A stretch of DNA of 56,929 bases from Dolosicoccus paucivorans (GCF_900100125.1 NZ_FNEL01000005.1:1-56929); one strand, 5' to 3'; shown: positions 28,334 through 37,913, numbered from the stretch's first letter. Notes: a model not told the origin generated them from the letters alone. Numbers and translations: made by a program.

Positions 28334-30163
28334 ATGAAACAGCGATTAAGAGTTTTTGATGGTCTTAAAGGAATATCAATTTTACTGATTATTTCTTACT
28401 ATTTCTTCCAGCATATTATGCCAGGCGGATATCTAGCCGTTAATACTTTTTTAGCCATTGGCGGCTTTTTCAACATTCGTCACTTTTATCGAAAAGAACT
28501 CACGGAGCAGCCTTATAAAGTTGGACAATTTTATCGTCAGCGAATTGAACGGATCTTCTTCCCGCTACTAGCGATGATTATTACAGTTGGTACCTATATC
28601 TTACTGTTTGCTCGCGATTATTTGTTTAACTTAAGAAATATGGCTCTTTCTTCACTCGTTTTTCTTAATAACTATTACCAAATCATGAACGAACAATCTT
28701 ACTTTATTCAAGCGGCGAACCCAAGTCCTTTTGTTCATTTATGGTATATTTCTTTATTCGTGCAATTAATGCTATTGACGCCACTATTAACAGCTGGTTT
28801 ATACCGTTGGCACAAACGTCCGACAGTAGCAGCAGGGTTTATGTTACTTTTAGGGTTTGTATCTGCTGTTTTAATCGGTTATCTTTACCAACCCGGCGCA
28901 GATCCTACTCGTCTTTACTACAGTATTGATACTCGAGCATTTGCTTACTTTTTCGGGGGAGCTTTAGGGTTTTTATTACCGATTCAACTAAAACCAGCTC
29001 CTTTATCTAAAAAAGCTCGTTGGATTTTTGATGGGTTATCTCTTGTATTCATCGCTTTATTATTTGCGATGGCTAAATACATGTACGGTACCCAACCAGT
29101 AGCTTATCGATTCGGGATGCAGTTATTTACTATTCTTTCCTTAGGATTAATGGTAACCGCGCTGCATCCGCAAACATGGATGAATCGATTGATCGGCTCT
29201 CGAGTGTTTAGTTTTTTTGGTAAAAGAAGTTTATCTTATTACTTATGGTTCTATCCTGTTCATTTACTCATGCCTGAAAATATTGGTTGGTTAAACCAAA
29301 ACCTTTTAATCAATCTACTCGTTCAGTTTATTATTATTATGATTTTAGCTGAAGTAAGCTATCGCTTATTTGAAAATCATCAAATGGACTTACCGATTGG
29401 TCAAAGTTTCAATTGGCAAAAAACTAAATATCAAATTAATTATTTATTACAGCATCCCGGTCAATTAAAAGGAATTAAAGCAGTTGCTGTGACTTATACA
29501 TTGTTTTTTGTGTTAGGAAGTTTGTCTATTTTAGCAGCGCCTGAACAACGTAATGAAACAGCCAAAGAAATTGAAGAAACGATTGCCAAAAACCAAGAAG
29601 TGGTCAAAGATAGTCAAGAAAAAAGTGACGAAGTTAATCGAGTCATTAATAACATTGAAGGCTTAGGTCGTAAAGAGTTGCTGTATGCGAATGCTTTAGA
29701 TGTATCATTTATCGGAGACTCTGTCTTTCTTTCAGCCGCCGATAAGTTAAAAGAAGTCTTTCCTCAAGGAATTATCGAAGCAAATGTTGGACAACAGCTT
29801 TACAACAGCGGTGTGCTTGTTAGTTCAATGAAACAAATGGAGTTATTAAAACCTACAGTTGTAGTTTACTTAGGTAATAACGGAACATATACTCGTGCTC
29901 AATTGGATGACTTTATTGAACTGATAGGATCAGACCATCGCATTTACTTCTTAACTTCACCGATTAATCGTCCGTGGATTACAGATGCTAATAAACAATT
30001 ACAAAGTGCTAGCGAACGGTACGATAATGTAAACTTGCTGGATTGGGCGAGTGTTGCTAAAGATCATCCAGAGTGGTTTGTAGAAGATGAAGTTCATCCT
30101 TCGACTCAAGGAGCTTTAGAAATGGCTAAATTTATTGCAAATGAACTCTATAAATTACGCTAG
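28334..30163 (+). CDS. oatA: OatA-like acyltransferase-3/SGNH O-acetyltransferase
   Basis: A 609-residue membrane protein starting at ATG 28334 behind AGGTGATC. An N-terminal acyltransferase-3 domain with about ten or eleven helices is followed by a charged coiled stalk (about 415-440) and an extracellular SGNH esterase-like domain with GDS (about 462), GNNG and DEVHPS (about 585). This two-part layout is that of OatA, which O-acetylates muramic acid and blocks lysozyme. The catalytic SGNH residues are present. However, the conserved R-x10-H of the membrane domain reads K12-x10-Y23 here, so the usual His is missing; an H at 27 is nearby. The donor or transfer path may differ. Confidence 0.85.
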   Translation: MKQRLRVFDGLKGISILLIISYYFFQHIMPGGYLAVNTFLAIGGFFNIRHFYRKELTEQPYKVGQFYRQRIERIFFPLLAMIITVGTYILLFARDYLFNLRNMALSSLVFLNNYYQIMNEQSYFIQAANPSPFVHLWYISLFVQLMLLTPLLTAGLYRWHKRPTVAAGFMLLLGFVSAVLIGYLYQPGADPTRLYYSIDTRAFAYFFGGALGFLLPIQLKPAPLSKKARWIFDGLSLVFIALLFAMAKYMYGTQPVAYRFGMQLFTILSLGLMVTALHPQTWMNRLIGSRVFSFFGKRSLSYYLWFYPVHLLMPENIGWLNQNLLINLLVQFIIIMILAEVSYRLFENHQMDLPIGQSFNWQKTKYQINYLLQHPGQLKGIKAVAVTYTLFFVLGSLSILAAPEQRNETAKEIEETIAKNQEVVKDSQEKSDEVNRVINNIEGLGRKELLYANALDVSFIGDSVFLSAADKLKEVFPQGIIEANVGQQLYNSGVLVSSMKQMELLKPTVVVYLGNNGTYTRAQLDDFIELIGSDHRIYFLTSPINRPWITDANKQLQSASERYDNVNLLDWASVAKDHPEWFVEDEVHPSTQGALEMAKFIANELYKLR

Positions 30164-30173
30164 GAGGTTATAA

Positions 30174-31112
30174 ATGAAGTTAATGTTTTTAGGAACAGGC
30201 GCAGGTGTGCCTAGTCGTCATCGTAACGTCAGCTCACTTGCTTTAATGCTCCTAGACGAACTCAATGAAATATGGTTATTTGATTGCGGCGAGGCGACTC
30301 AACATCAAATTTTAAAAACTAATTTAAAGCCTAGAAAAATCACTAAAATATTTATTACTCATTTACATGGTGATCATATTTTCGGATTACCAGGTTTAGT
30401 GAGTAGTCGCTCCTTTCAAGGTGGAGATGATCCTTTAACCATTTATGGACCGAGAGGAATTAAACAATATGTTTTAACAAGTTTAAAAATTAGTGGGACT
30501 CATTTATCTTATCCACTCAATTTTGTTGAATTAGATCCTAAGGGAGGACAGCTCCAATTTAATAAAGGATGGAAAGTAGAATACTTACCTCTTGATCACG
30601 GCGTCCTATCCTTTGGATATCGTATTATCGAACCCTTTAAGCAAGGAGAACTATTAATCGATAAATTAAAACAATACAATATTCCAAGCGGACCTATTTA
30701 TGGACAATTAAAAAACCGTCAAACTGTCACTTTAGAAGACGGGACGGTTCTTGACGGGAATGATTTTGTAGGACCCAATATTCGCGGGCATTTAGTGGCT
30801 ATATTAGGCGACACACGTCCTCACCGAAATGCTGAAGTTTTAGCAAAAGACGTTGATGTTTTAGTTCATGAAGCCACCTTTGAAAAAGATGAAAGTAAGA
30901 TGGCACGCAACTACTTCCACTCAACAACCCAACAAGCTGCTTTATTAGCTAAAAAGTGTGATGTTAAAGAATTGTTTTTAACCCACATTAGTGCTCGTTA
31001 TATGGGACAAGCTTGTCAACAACTTTTAAAAGAAGCCAAAGAAACTTTTAAAAATGTTCACTTAGTGTCCGATTTAGACGTGTATGAGATCCAACGAGTT
31101 GAAGATGAATGA
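30174..31112 (+). CDS. rnz: Ribonuclease Z
   Basis: A 312-residue metallo-beta-lactamase nuclease that matures tRNA 3' ends. Zinc ligands are H63, H65, D67 and H68 ([13 protein letters not shown]), then GDTRPHRNA and LTHISARY further on, and the AFD-type exosite region (FDCGEATQ) at the front. Length is standard. TAGGAGG precedes the ATG. The last bases overlap the SDR start (ATGA), as in Bacillus rnz-yqjQ. Confidence 0.95.
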   Translation: MKLMFLGTGAGVPSRHRNVSSLALMLLDELNEIWLFDCGEATQHQILKTNLKPRKITKIFITHLHGDHIFGLPGLVSSRSFQGGDDPLTIYGPRGIKQYVLTSLKISGTHLSYPLNFVELDPKGGQLQFNKGWKVEYLPLDHGVLSFGYRIIEPFKQGELLIDKLKQYNIPSGPIYGQLKNRQTVTLEDGTVLDGNDFVGPNIRGHLVAILGDTRPHRNAEVLAKDVDVLVHEATFEKDESKMARNYFHSTTQQAALLAKKCDVKELFLTHISARYMGQACQQLLKEAKETFKNVHLVSDLDVYEIQRVEDE

Positions 31113-31918
31113 AGACGTTAAAAAATCAAGTAATTTTACTTACGGGTGCAACCGGCGGGATTGGCTCGCAAATCGCTAAACGACTAGCGAAGGAGTCAAT
31201 TACACTTTTACTGGTGGCTCGAAATAAAGAAAAATTGCATCAACTTACTCAGTCTCTTAAACCAAATAGCTCAGCCACTTTAGTTCCGTTGTCTTACGAT
31301 TTAACAGATTCTACTAAAGTTCAACAGCTGGCTAAAGAAATAATGTATCGTTACAAACACGTTGATCAAGTAGTTCATGCTGCTGGAGTTGGGGATTTTA
31401 AACCTTTTGTAGATTTTTCGACAGCAGAAATAGATGAGATGATACAAGGCAATACATTAAGCGTTATGTATTTATTTTCTGCTTTTTTGCCTTATATGAC
31501 ATCTCGCCAAAAAGGTCGCTGGACTATTATTGCTTCGAGCGGTGGCGAAGTGGCCACTCCATCTTCTAGCGTGTATTCTGCTAGTAAATTTGCTATAATC
31601 GGGTTAACCAATGCAATCCGAATGGAAATTCGACCAAATCAGCTAGAATTGACCGTCGTCAATCCTGGTCCGGTCGACACACCGTTTCATCATCGAAACC
31701 CACAGATGAAAGCTTACCTTGAAAAAGTAAAGTGGATGGCTCTAAAACCAGACACTGTTGCTAAAAAAGTGGTTAAAAATATGAAACGAACTAAAATGAA
31801 AAAAACAATGACCCTTCCTTGGTTTTTATCCTTAGCTGCTAGAGGGTATGGACTAGCTCCCAACCTAGCAGATTGGGTCATTACTCATTTTTTTAATTAT
31901 AAGGAGGAGAACCGATGA
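31109..31918 (+). CDS. Short-chain dehydrogenase/reductase
   Basis: A 269-residue SDR. It has the dinucleotide-binding TGATGGIG near the N-terminus, HAAGVGDF, the catalytic Ser (IASSGGE) and YSASK, and PGPVDTPF after the active site. It resembles YqjQ-type oxidoreductases that sit beside rnz. The substrate is unknown. Both ends overlap neighbours by four bases (ATGA), so it is part of a tight rnz - SDR - LapA-like unit. Confidence 0.9.
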   Translation: MKTLKNQVILLTGATGGIGSQIAKRLAKESITLLLVARNKEKLHQLTQSLKPNSSATLVPLSYDLTDSTKVQQLAKEIMYRYKHVDQVVHAAGVGDFKPFVDFSTAEIDEMIQGNTLSVMYLFSAFLPYMTSRQKGRWTIIASSGGEVATPSSSVYSASKFAIIGLTNAIRMEIRPNQLELTVVNPGPVDTPFHHRNPQMKAYLEKVKWMALKPDTVAKKVVKNMKRTKMKKTMTLPWFLSLAARGYGLAPNLADWVITHFFNYKEENR

Positions 31919-32283
31919 AGCAACAATGGAAAATCATTTTTGTTATTATTTTAATGATTTTAGTCGTAACTTTCGCTATTCAAAACACTGTTGCTGTTCC
32001 TATTAATTATTTTGTCGGAACAGTAGAAGTACCTCTTGTTTTAGTGATCTTACTTTGTTTGTTACTAGGAGTTATTATCGGTCTAGTGGGATCGCTAACA
32101 GCTCTTCAAGCGTCTCGTAAAGCTAATCGAACGTTAGAAGGAGAGTTGCGGGCTGCTAAAGCAGATCATATGGATAAAATCCAAGAAAAAGATCGCCAGC
32201 TCGCTGAATTAAGAGATAAGTTACGAAACGAAGCTCAAGCGACTGATCACACTGCTGTCTATCAACCTTCAACAGAATTGTAG
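31915..32283 (+). CDS. LapA-domain membrane protein
   Basis: A 122-residue protein with two hydrophobic helices (about 7-25 and 38-62) separated by the short VPINYFVGTVEVPL loop, followed by a charged coiled coil (residues 70-110). This is the LapA/DUF1049 layout (FAIQNTVAVPINYFVG is the typical core). In E. coli LapA helps assemble proteins that control LPS synthesis; the role in Gram-positives is unknown. AAGGAGGAG precedes the ATG, which overlaps the SDR stop. recJ follows after 12 bases. Confidence 0.8.
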   Translation: MKQQWKIIFVIILMILVVTFAIQNTVAVPINYFVGTVEVPLVLVILLCLLLGVIIGLVGSLTALQASRKANRTLEGELRAAKADHMDKIQEKDRQLAELRDKLRNEAQATDHTAVYQPSTEL

Positions 32284-32295
32284 GAGAACGATTAA

Positions 32296-34623
32296 ATGAA
32301 GAACTTAGCACGGTATCAATGGCAAAACCCTCAACTGCCAGAAGATACAACTACACTCATTAAGCAATTACAAGAAGCGGGATTGAACTATTCGCCCGCT
32401 TTTTTACGTGTTTGTATTGCTCGAGGGTTAACCACAAAAGAAGCCATTGAAATAGCAACAGATGAAACACCTCAATTATTTCATGATGCATTTTTAATGT
32501 ACGACATGGAAAAAGCGACTCAGCGGATTATGACAGCTATCCAAGAAGGGGAGCGGATTCTAGTTTATGGCGATTATGATGCAGATGGTATTACGAGTAC
32601 TCTTATTGTCGTTGAGGCTTTAGAAAGCTTGGGCGCGGATGTTATTTATCATTTGCCTAATCGTTTTACTGATGGCTATGGACCGAATTTAAAGCAGTAT
32701 CAGCATTATGTTGAAGAAGAAAATGTAAGACTTATTATTACTGTAGATAATGGAGTCGCTGGATTTGAAGCGATTGAATGGGCTCAATCTCATGATGTAG
32801 ATGTTATTGTCACTGATCATCATGAAATTCAAGAGGAATTACCACCCAGCTACGCTTTTGTTCACCCTCAACATCCAAAAGGAGAGTATCCTTTTAGTGA
32901 CTTAGCAGGTGCGGGTGTTGCTTTAAAATTGGTAACAGCTTTATTAGAAGATGTTCCACCTGAAGCTTTAGAGTTAGCCGCTATTGGAACCATTGCAGAT
33001 ATGGTTAGTTTAACTGATGAAAACCGCACCATTGTATTAGCGGGTCTTAGCATTATGAAACAAACGCCAAGAATTGGCCTAGCATTACTTTTTCAACAAG
33101 AAAATATTGAAACAACCAATTTAGATGCTGATACGATTGGCTTTCAAGTTGGTCCTCGTCTAAATGCTTTAGGGCGTTTAGAAGATCCGACTCCGGCTTT
33201 AGAATTACTGCAAACCGATGATGAAGTACAAGCGCAACAGCTGTTAACTTTAATTAATGATGTCAATCAGCGTCGTAAAGATATTGTTGAAGAAATCGTT
33301 CAACAAATTGATAAGCAGTTGAAAGACTTACCTACCTTACCCAATATTATTGTTTTATCAAATCCATCTTGGCCAGCAGGTGTTTTAGGGATTGTAGCTG
33401 GACGAATTACTAATAAATATCATCGTCCCTCCATTATGTTTCAACAGCTAGATGACGAACAGATTTTTAAAGGAAGTGCTCGCAGTATTCCGGCGGTAAA
33501 TATTTTTGAATTATTATCTTTAGTAAAAGATCATATTTTATATTTTGGAGGTCATGCTCAAGCAGCGGGGATGACAGTTGCTGCGGATGAATTTGATCGC
33601 TTTAAGCAAGCGTTAGAAGAAGTAGCGATGACTTATGAAGAGCAAATTCATCAACCTGAAACATTAAAGGTTGATTTAGTGGCTAAATTACAAGAAATTA
33701 ATTTAGATTTCATTGAAGAAATTCAACAATTGGGTCCTTTTGGTATGCACAACCCCAAACCGAATGTTTTAATTAATGAAGCGATATTAGCTACTAAGCA
33801 ATACGTTGGAATTAATCGTCAGCATGTTAAGTTTAATTTAGTCGATGAAGATAATGACGACTTAGATGGCATTGCCTTTTCACAAGCAGACCGGTTTAAT
33901 TTATTAAATCAAGGACAAAAAGTCGATATGGTGGGACAACTTTCCATTAATGAATGGCAAGGCAAAAGAACGCCACAATTAATGTTAGAAGATTTAGGAA
34001 TCGATGATATTCAATGGATCGACCAACGTAGTAGTCAAATACCTGCTGACTTTTTCCATCGTTCTCAAGCAGTCTATTTATTTAAAACACCCAAACTTTT
34101 AAAAACTTATCAATCAACGATTCCAGAAACAAGTCAAAGCTTTTTATATTCTGATGAAGTAGTTGATTTGTTAAATAAAAAATATTTAGTGTTCGTTGAA
34201 CCTCCGGAAAGTATTGAACTTGCAAGAGAATGGATTGATCGATTCGAAGGCTCTCAAATCATTGTTGGAACCTTTGTACATCAATCAAAATATCTTATCG
34301 GCGCTCCCACAAGAAAAGAGTTCGCAACCGTCTATCGCTGGTTAGAAAACCAAGAGCCTTTTGTTCTCGCAAAAGAGCTATCAAAGCTAGCCCAACAGTT
34401 CAAGATTGAAGTTCCTAAATTAATTACAATTTTCCATGTGTTTTTACAGGCGAATTTTGTTACAATTGACGAGGGGCGTGTTGTCTTTCAACACCCAACA
34501 ACACAAGCAGTAGATTTGACACAATTTCCTGCGATGGTGGCCTATATGGATGAAATGAAAGCAGAAAAGCTATTTGTTTATTCTGATTTCCAACAATTGG
34601 TCAATTATTTTATATCCAAGTAG
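32296..34623 (+). CDS. recJ: Single-stranded-DNA exonuclease RecJ
   Basis: A 775-residue DHH-family 5'-3' exonuclease used in recombination and repair. Motifs: GDYDADG (residues 92-98), DNG, TDHHE (DHH 174-176), and the DHHA1 element GGHAQAAGMTV, followed by an OB domain and the long C-terminal extension of Firmicutes RecJ. Length fits the Bacillus form. TAGGAG precedes the ATG. apt follows after 12 bases, a common Firmicutes pairing. Confidence 0.95.
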   Translation: MKNLARYQWQNPQLPEDTTTLIKQLQEAGLNYSPAFLRVCIARGLTTKEAIEIATDETPQLFHDAFLMYDMEKATQRIMTAIQEGERILVYGDYDADGITSTLIVVEALESLGADVIYHLPNRFTDGYGPNLKQYQHYVEEENVRLIITVDNGVAGFEAIEWAQSHDVDVIVTDHHEIQEELPPSYAFVHPQHPKGEYPFSDLAGAGVALKLVTALLEDVPPEALELAAIGTIADMVSLTDENRTIVLAGLSIMKQTPRIGLALLFQQENIETTNLDADTIGFQVGPRLNALGRLEDPTPALELLQTDDEVQAQQLLTLINDVNQRRKDIVEEIVQQIDKQLKDLPTLPNIIVLSNPSWPAGVLGIVAGRITNKYHRPSIMFQQLDDEQIFKGSARSIPAVNIFELLSLVKDHILYFGGHAQAAGMTVAADEFDRFKQALEEVAMTYEEQIHQPETLKVDLVAKLQEINLDFIEEIQQLGPFGMHNPKPNVLINEAILATKQYVGINRQHVKFNLVDEDNDDLDGIAFSQADRFNLLNQGQKVDMVGQLSINEWQGKRTPQLMLEDLGIDDIQWIDQRSSQIPADFFHRSQAVYLFKTPKLLKTYQSTIPETSQSFLYSDEVVDLLNKKYLVFVEPPESIELAREWIDRFEGSQIIVGTFVHQSKYLIGAPTRKEFATVYRWLENQEPFVLAKELSKLAQQFKIEVPKLITIFHVFLQANFVTIDEGRVVFQHPTTQAVDLTQFPAMVAYMDEMKAEKLFVYSDFQQLVNYFISK

Positions 34624-34635
34624 AGGAGAAAGAAA

Positions 34636-35148
34636 ATGAAACTAGAAGATTATATTGCACGCGTGGATGATTACCCTCATGAAGGGATTATCTTTAGAGA
34701 TATTACCCCTTTAATGGCGGATGGCAAAGCTTATCACGAAGCAACTCAACGCATTGTTGAATATGCCAAATCAAAAGATGTTGATGTAATTGTAGGGCCT
34801 GAAGCTCGCGGCTTTATTACTGGTTGTCCAGTGGCGTATGCTTTAGAAATCGGTTTTGTTCCTGTTCGCAAAAAAGGTAAACTACCTCGTAAGACCATTG
34901 AAGTGGATTACGGACTAGAGTACGGTAAAGACGTCTTAACCATTCACGAAGATGCGATTAAACCAGGAATGAAAGTTTTAATTGTCGATGATTTACTTGC
35001 AACAGGCGGTACGATTGAAGCAAGTATTAAACTCGTTGAACAACTAGGCGGAGAAGTGGTAGGTTGTGCCTTCTTAATTGAATTAGTTGAGTTAGAAGGT
35101 TACAAAAAATTACATGATAAAGATTACATTGCGTTAATGCAATATTAA
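34636..35148 (+). CDS. apt: Adenine phosphoribosyltransferase
   Basis: A 170-residue purine salvage enzyme that makes AMP from adenine and PRPP. The PRPP motif [13 protein letters not shown] is intact, and GPEARGFI and the opening [20 protein letters not shown] are typical. Length is standard. AGAGGAGAAAG precedes the start. It is the last gene of the recJ-apt segment and ends at a bidirectional terminator. Confidence 0.97.
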   Translation: MKLEDYIARVDDYPHEGIIFRDITPLMADGKAYHEATQRIVEYAKSKDVDVIVGPEARGFITGCPVAYALEIGFVPVRKKGKLPRKTIEVDYGLEYGKDVLTIHEDAIKPGMKVLIVDDLLATGGTIEASIKLVEQLGGEVVGCAFLIELVELEGYKKLHDKDYIALMQY

Positions 35149-35152
35149 AAAA

Positions 35153-35202
35153 AACAAACCAGATGAAGCAATTCAATTTGATAGGCTTCATCTGGTTTTT
35201 AT
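35153..35202. terminator. Bidirectional terminator between apt and lexA
   Basis: AAACCAGATGAAGC and GCTTCATCTGGTTT pair perfectly, with A-run and T-run flanks. It separates convergent apt and lexA. Confidence 0.85.
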
Positions 35203-35203
35203 A

Positions 35204-35821
35204 TTACATTTGACGATATAAACTAATGACTTTACCTAAAATGGTTACGTCATCAACGATAATATCTTCCATCGTATCATTTTCAGGACGTAAAATATGG
35301 AAATGATCTTGACGGTAATAAGTTTTACAAGTGGCTTCATCTTCGTTCGTTAATGCAATAACGATCTCTCCATTGTTAGCAGTCGGTTGTCTACGGACTG
35401 TAATTAAATCGCCATCCATAATCCCAGCGTTAATCATACTTTCTCCGCTAATTTCTAACATGAATAAATCGTTAGCATTCGTATTCAAATGAGGAGGGAC
35501 TGGGTAGAAATCGATTGCTTCTTCGACAGCTAGGATAGGAGCTCCCGCTGCAACGCGACCGAGTAAGGGGATTTCTTCATTAGGATTAATACCTAAAGCT
35601 TTAAAGCCTAAGTCAGTCAGTTCAATAGCGCGAGTTTTACTAGCATTACGAGTAATGAACTCATTTTTCTCAAGACGGGAAAGATGGCCATGAACCGTGG
35701 AGGTGGATGATAAACCAACACTCGTGCCGATTTCTCTAACAGTCGGTGGATAGCCGTTGGTTTCAATACTTTGGTGAATACATTCTAAAATTTGTAATTG
35801 TTTATCGGAAATGGATGTCAT
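35204..35821 (-). CDS. lexA: LexA repressor
   Basis: A 205-residue SOS repressor. The ATG at 35821 gives MTSISDKQLQIL, the same length as Bacillus LexA; a longer frame adds six residues without support. It has a winged-helix DNA-binding domain (GYPPTVREIG...SSTSTVHGHLSRLE), self-cleavage site A92-G93 (RVAAGAP), catalytic S128 (GESMINAG) and K166 (ATCKTYY). It represses DNA damage genes until RecA filaments trigger cleavage. An operator overlapping its own promoter indicates autoregulation. Confidence 0.96.
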   Translation of the reverse strand: MTSISDKQLQILECIHQSIETNGYPPTVREIGTSVGLSSTSTVHGHLSRLEKNEFITRNASKTRAIELTDLGFKALGINPNEEIPLLGRVAAGAPILAVEEAIDFYPVPPHLNTNANDLFMLEISGESMINAGIMDGDLITVRRQPTANNGEIVIALTNEDEATCKTYYRQDHFHILRPENDTMEDIIVDDVTILGKVISLYRQM

Positions 35822-35852
35822 ATTTATCAACTCTTTCATTATAGGTACGTTT

Positions 35853-35881
35853 ATTGTAACAAAGATGAGAAGGGATCACAA
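35853..35881 (-). promoter_or_regulatory. lexA promoter
   Basis: On the reverse strand, TTGTGA (35881-35876) and TACAAT (35858-35853) are 17 bases apart. The SOS box touches the -35. Confidence 0.65.
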
Positions 35882-35892
35882 ACAAATGTTCG
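35879..35892. promoter_or_regulatory. LexA operator (SOS box) at lexA
   Basis: The reverse strand reads CGAACATTTGTTTG, one mismatch from the Gram-positive consensus CGAAC-N4-GTTCG. It lies at the lexA -35, where binding would block RNA polymerase. Confidence 0.75.
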
Positions 35893-36028
35893 TCTAAAAA
35901 TTGCTGATTATTCCTTGTCCAATCATTATATCCAATGTTCCAAATGTTTTAACTTGTCTAAAGTATCATTCATTTGTCGCAAGTGCACAAATAAATAAAT
36001 TAATTTATTTATATAAAATCGTTTTCCA

Positions 36029-36037
36029 TGTTATAAT
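36029..36037 (+). promoter_or_regulatory. Extended -10 promoter of the aminotransferase
   Basis: TGTTATAAT is a perfect extended -10 (TGn-TATAAT), 48 bases before the start codon. No good -35 is seen. The rest of the gap from lexA (35893-36028) is AT-rich. Confidence 0.6.
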
Positions 36038-36084
36038 ATAGATACAGAAAACTTTTACTTTTAATTTTATAGGAGGATTAATCT

Positions 36085-37230
36085 ATGTCAATTAGAAAAT
36101 TATTGATGATTCCTGGTCCAACTCCTGTTGCTCGTTCGATTCAAGACGAAATGGGAAGAGAAACAGTTGCGTTTGGTGATCCAGCTTTCGTTCAAGACTT
36201 TAAAGAAGTCATTGAAGATATGAAAGAAATGTGGGGAGCTAAGCAAGTTTATGTTGTAGCTGGTTCTGGTTCATTAGCAATGGAAATGGGAATTGCTAAC
36301 ACTGTTGCACGCGACGAAAAGATTTTAATCGCATCTAACGGATTCTTCGGTGATCGTTTCGTTGACGTTATCGAGCGTAAAAGCATTGATTTTGAATTAA
36401 TGCAAGCTGAGTGGGGAACAACTGTTACACCTGAAATGATTGATGAGAAATTACAATCAGGCGAATTCAACGCTGTAACAGTGACTCACGTTGATACATC
36501 GACTGGTGTTGTAGCACCTGTTGAAGAAATTGGTAAAATGTTAAACGAAAAGTATCCAGATGTGATGTATATCGTTGACGGTGTGTGTGCTACATCAGCA
36601 GAGCCAGAGCACTTAGAAGATATGCATATCGACATTTTAATTTCTGGTTCTCAAAAAGCCTTTGGTGTAGCACCAGGTTTAGCATTTGTTTGGGCTAGCC
36701 AAAAAGCATTAGACAAACGTGCTTCATTAGGTACAATTCCTGAGTATTTTGCTGATTTTATGAAATGGACACCTATTATGGATGACCCATCAAAATACTA
36801 CGCAACACCACCTGTTAACTTAGTGTGGGCTTTACAAGAATCATTACGCTTAATTAAAGAAGAAGGATTACAAAACCGTTATGACCGTCATCGCAAAATG
36901 GCTGACGCAATTCAAAAAGCACTAGAGTCATACGGATTCAAAATTCTTGCTCAAGAAGGCGTTCGCGCGTCAACATTATCTAACATTATCTACATGGATG
37001 ATGTAGACGATATGAAATTTAGAGAAACAATGCGCGAAGAAGGAGCAGAAGTTGCTGGCGGTTTAGGTGACTACGCAGGCAAGATGTTCCGTTGGGGACA
37101 CATGGGTAACATTGATGAGCATGATGTCGTTGGTGGCTTAGCCGCAATTGACCGCACATTAATGCGTTTAGGTATCGATGTTGAACCAGGTAAAGCAATC
37201 GGTATTTTCACAAAAGAATACATGAAATAA
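36085..37230 (+). CDS. Class V aminotransferase (alanine-glyoxylate / serine-pyruvate type)
   Basis: A 381-residue PLP enzyme. It starts with LLMIPGPTPVA, has AGSGSLAMEM, the PLP-stacking region (DGVCATSAEP) and the Schiff-base Lys K191 in SGSQKAFGVAPGLA. The family includes serine-pyruvate, alanine-glyoxylate and purine-catabolism aminotransferases, which exchange amino groups between small amino acids and 2-oxo acids. The substrate cannot be told from the sequence. AGGAGG precedes the start, codon use looks optimised (frequent GTT, GGT, CGT) and it has its own promoter and terminator, so strong expression is likely. It sits between lexA and ynzC, where Bacillus has yneA, yneB and tkt. Confidence 0.88.
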   Translation: MSIRKLLMIPGPTPVARSIQDEMGRETVAFGDPAFVQDFKEVIEDMKEMWGAKQVYVVAGSGSLAMEMGIANTVARDEKILIASNGFFGDRFVDVIERKSIDFELMQAEWGTTVTPEMIDEKLQSGEFNAVTVTHVDTSTGVVAPVEEIGKMLNEKYPDVMYIVDGVCATSAEPEHLEDMHIDILISGSQKAFGVAPGLAFVWASQKALDKRASLGTIPEYFADFMKWTPIMDDPSKYYATPPVNLVWALQESLRLIKEEGLQNRYDRHRKMADAIQKALESYGFKILAQEGVRASTLSNIIYMDDVDDMKFRETMREEGAEVAGGLGDYAGKMFRWGHMGNIDEHDVVGGLAAIDRTLMRLGIDVEPGKAIGIFTKEYMK

Positions 37231-37236
37231 TATACT

Positions 37237-37269
37237 AAAGAAAAGGACGTATTGTCCTTTTCTTTTTGT
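37237..37269 (+). terminator. Terminator of the aminotransferase gene
   Basis: AAAGAAAAGGAC GTATT GTCCTTTTCTTT followed by T-rich sequence, seven bases after the stop codon. Confidence 0.82.
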
Positions 37270-37289
37270 TTTAGCTCTTTTCACCAATA

Positions 37290-37298
37290 TGATATAAT
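37290..37298 (+). promoter_or_regulatory. Extended -10 promoter of ynzC
   Basis: TGATATAAT fits TGn-TATAAT and lies 38 bases before the ynzC start codon. Confidence 0.55.
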
Positions 37299-37335
37299 TG
37301 TATAGATCGAATTATTTATGAAAGGAGCGTTTATT

Positions 37336-37587
37336 ATGATTAGTCAAGAGAAATTACAACGCATCAACGAATTAGCAAAGTTAAAAAAAGAAAGAGAATT
37401 AACAGAAGCTGAAGCTCAAGAGCAACACGAGTTACGTCAAGAATATTTACATCATTTTAGAAAAGGGTTTAGAAACCACATTGAAGGCATGAAAGTGGTC
37501 GATGAAGAAGGTAATGATGTGACGCCTGAGAAATTAAAACAAATTCAAAAAGAAAAAGGACTTCATGGTCGAGGCAAAGAAGACTAG
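37336..37587 (+). CDS. ynzC: DUF896 protein (YnzC)
   Basis: An 83-residue, highly charged helical protein with the DUF896 pattern ([20 protein letters not shown]...[21 protein letters not shown]...[13 protein letters not shown]). The ATG at 37336 follows AAAGGAGCG; an earlier in-frame ATG would precede that site. Bacillus YnzC is encoded in the SOS-regulated yneA operon next to lexA. Function is unknown. No SOS box is seen right upstream here, so damage control of this copy is not supported. Confidence 0.9.
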   Translation: MISQEKLQRINELAKLKKERELTEAEAQEQHELRQEYLHHFRKGFRNHIEGMKVVDEEGNDVTPEKLKQIQKEKGLHGRGKED

Positions 37588-37645
37588 TCAAGTCCTTTAT
37601 AATTTAGTAAAATAAAACAGTATATCAAATGAAAGTAGGGATAAC

Positions 37646-37858
37646 ATGGCAACATGGGCATGGCTATTAATCGTCGTCATTGCACTTGTCGTAGGATTTG
37701 CGGGGGGCTTTTTCGCCGCACGTAAATATATGATGGACTATTTTAAAGAAAATCCACCGATTGATGAGCGAATGATCATTCAAATGATGGCACAAATGGG
37801 ACAAAAACCGTCCCAAAAGAAAGTCCGTCAAATTATGAGTTCAATGAAAATGAGATAA
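37646..37858 (+). CDS. yneF: UPF0154 membrane protein YneF
   Basis: A 70-residue protein with one N-terminal membrane helix ([23 protein letters not shown]) followed by a short charged helical tail with [18 protein letters not shown], the family signature. Its role is unknown. It follows ynzC by 58 bases, as in Bacillus where tkt lies between them. A TATAAT in the spacer (around 37600) may give it its own promoter. Confidence 0.9.
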   Translation: MATWAWLLIVVIALVVGFAGGFFAARKYMMDYFKENPPIDERMIIQMMAQMGQKPSQKKVRQIMSSMKMR

Positions 37859-37867
37859 TCTCTCTTT

Positions 37868-37913
37868 TTGTTCCCCCCCTGAAGGTATAAGTCCTTTAAG
37901 GGGGGTTCTTATG
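37868..37913 (+). terminator. Terminator after yneF
   Basis: A GC-rich stem CCCCCCTGAAGG / CCTTTAAGGGGGG, loop TATAAGT, followed by TTCTTATGTTTT. It lies just after the yneF stop. Confidence 0.75.

Noticed and set aside
35798-35998. Forward open frame opposite the lexA start, ending in a CxxC-x9-CxxC peptide, as a real gene
   Set aside because: Its only ATG lies inside lexA on the other strand, and no ribosome binding site precedes any start after the SOS box. Kept only as a possible relic in the findings.
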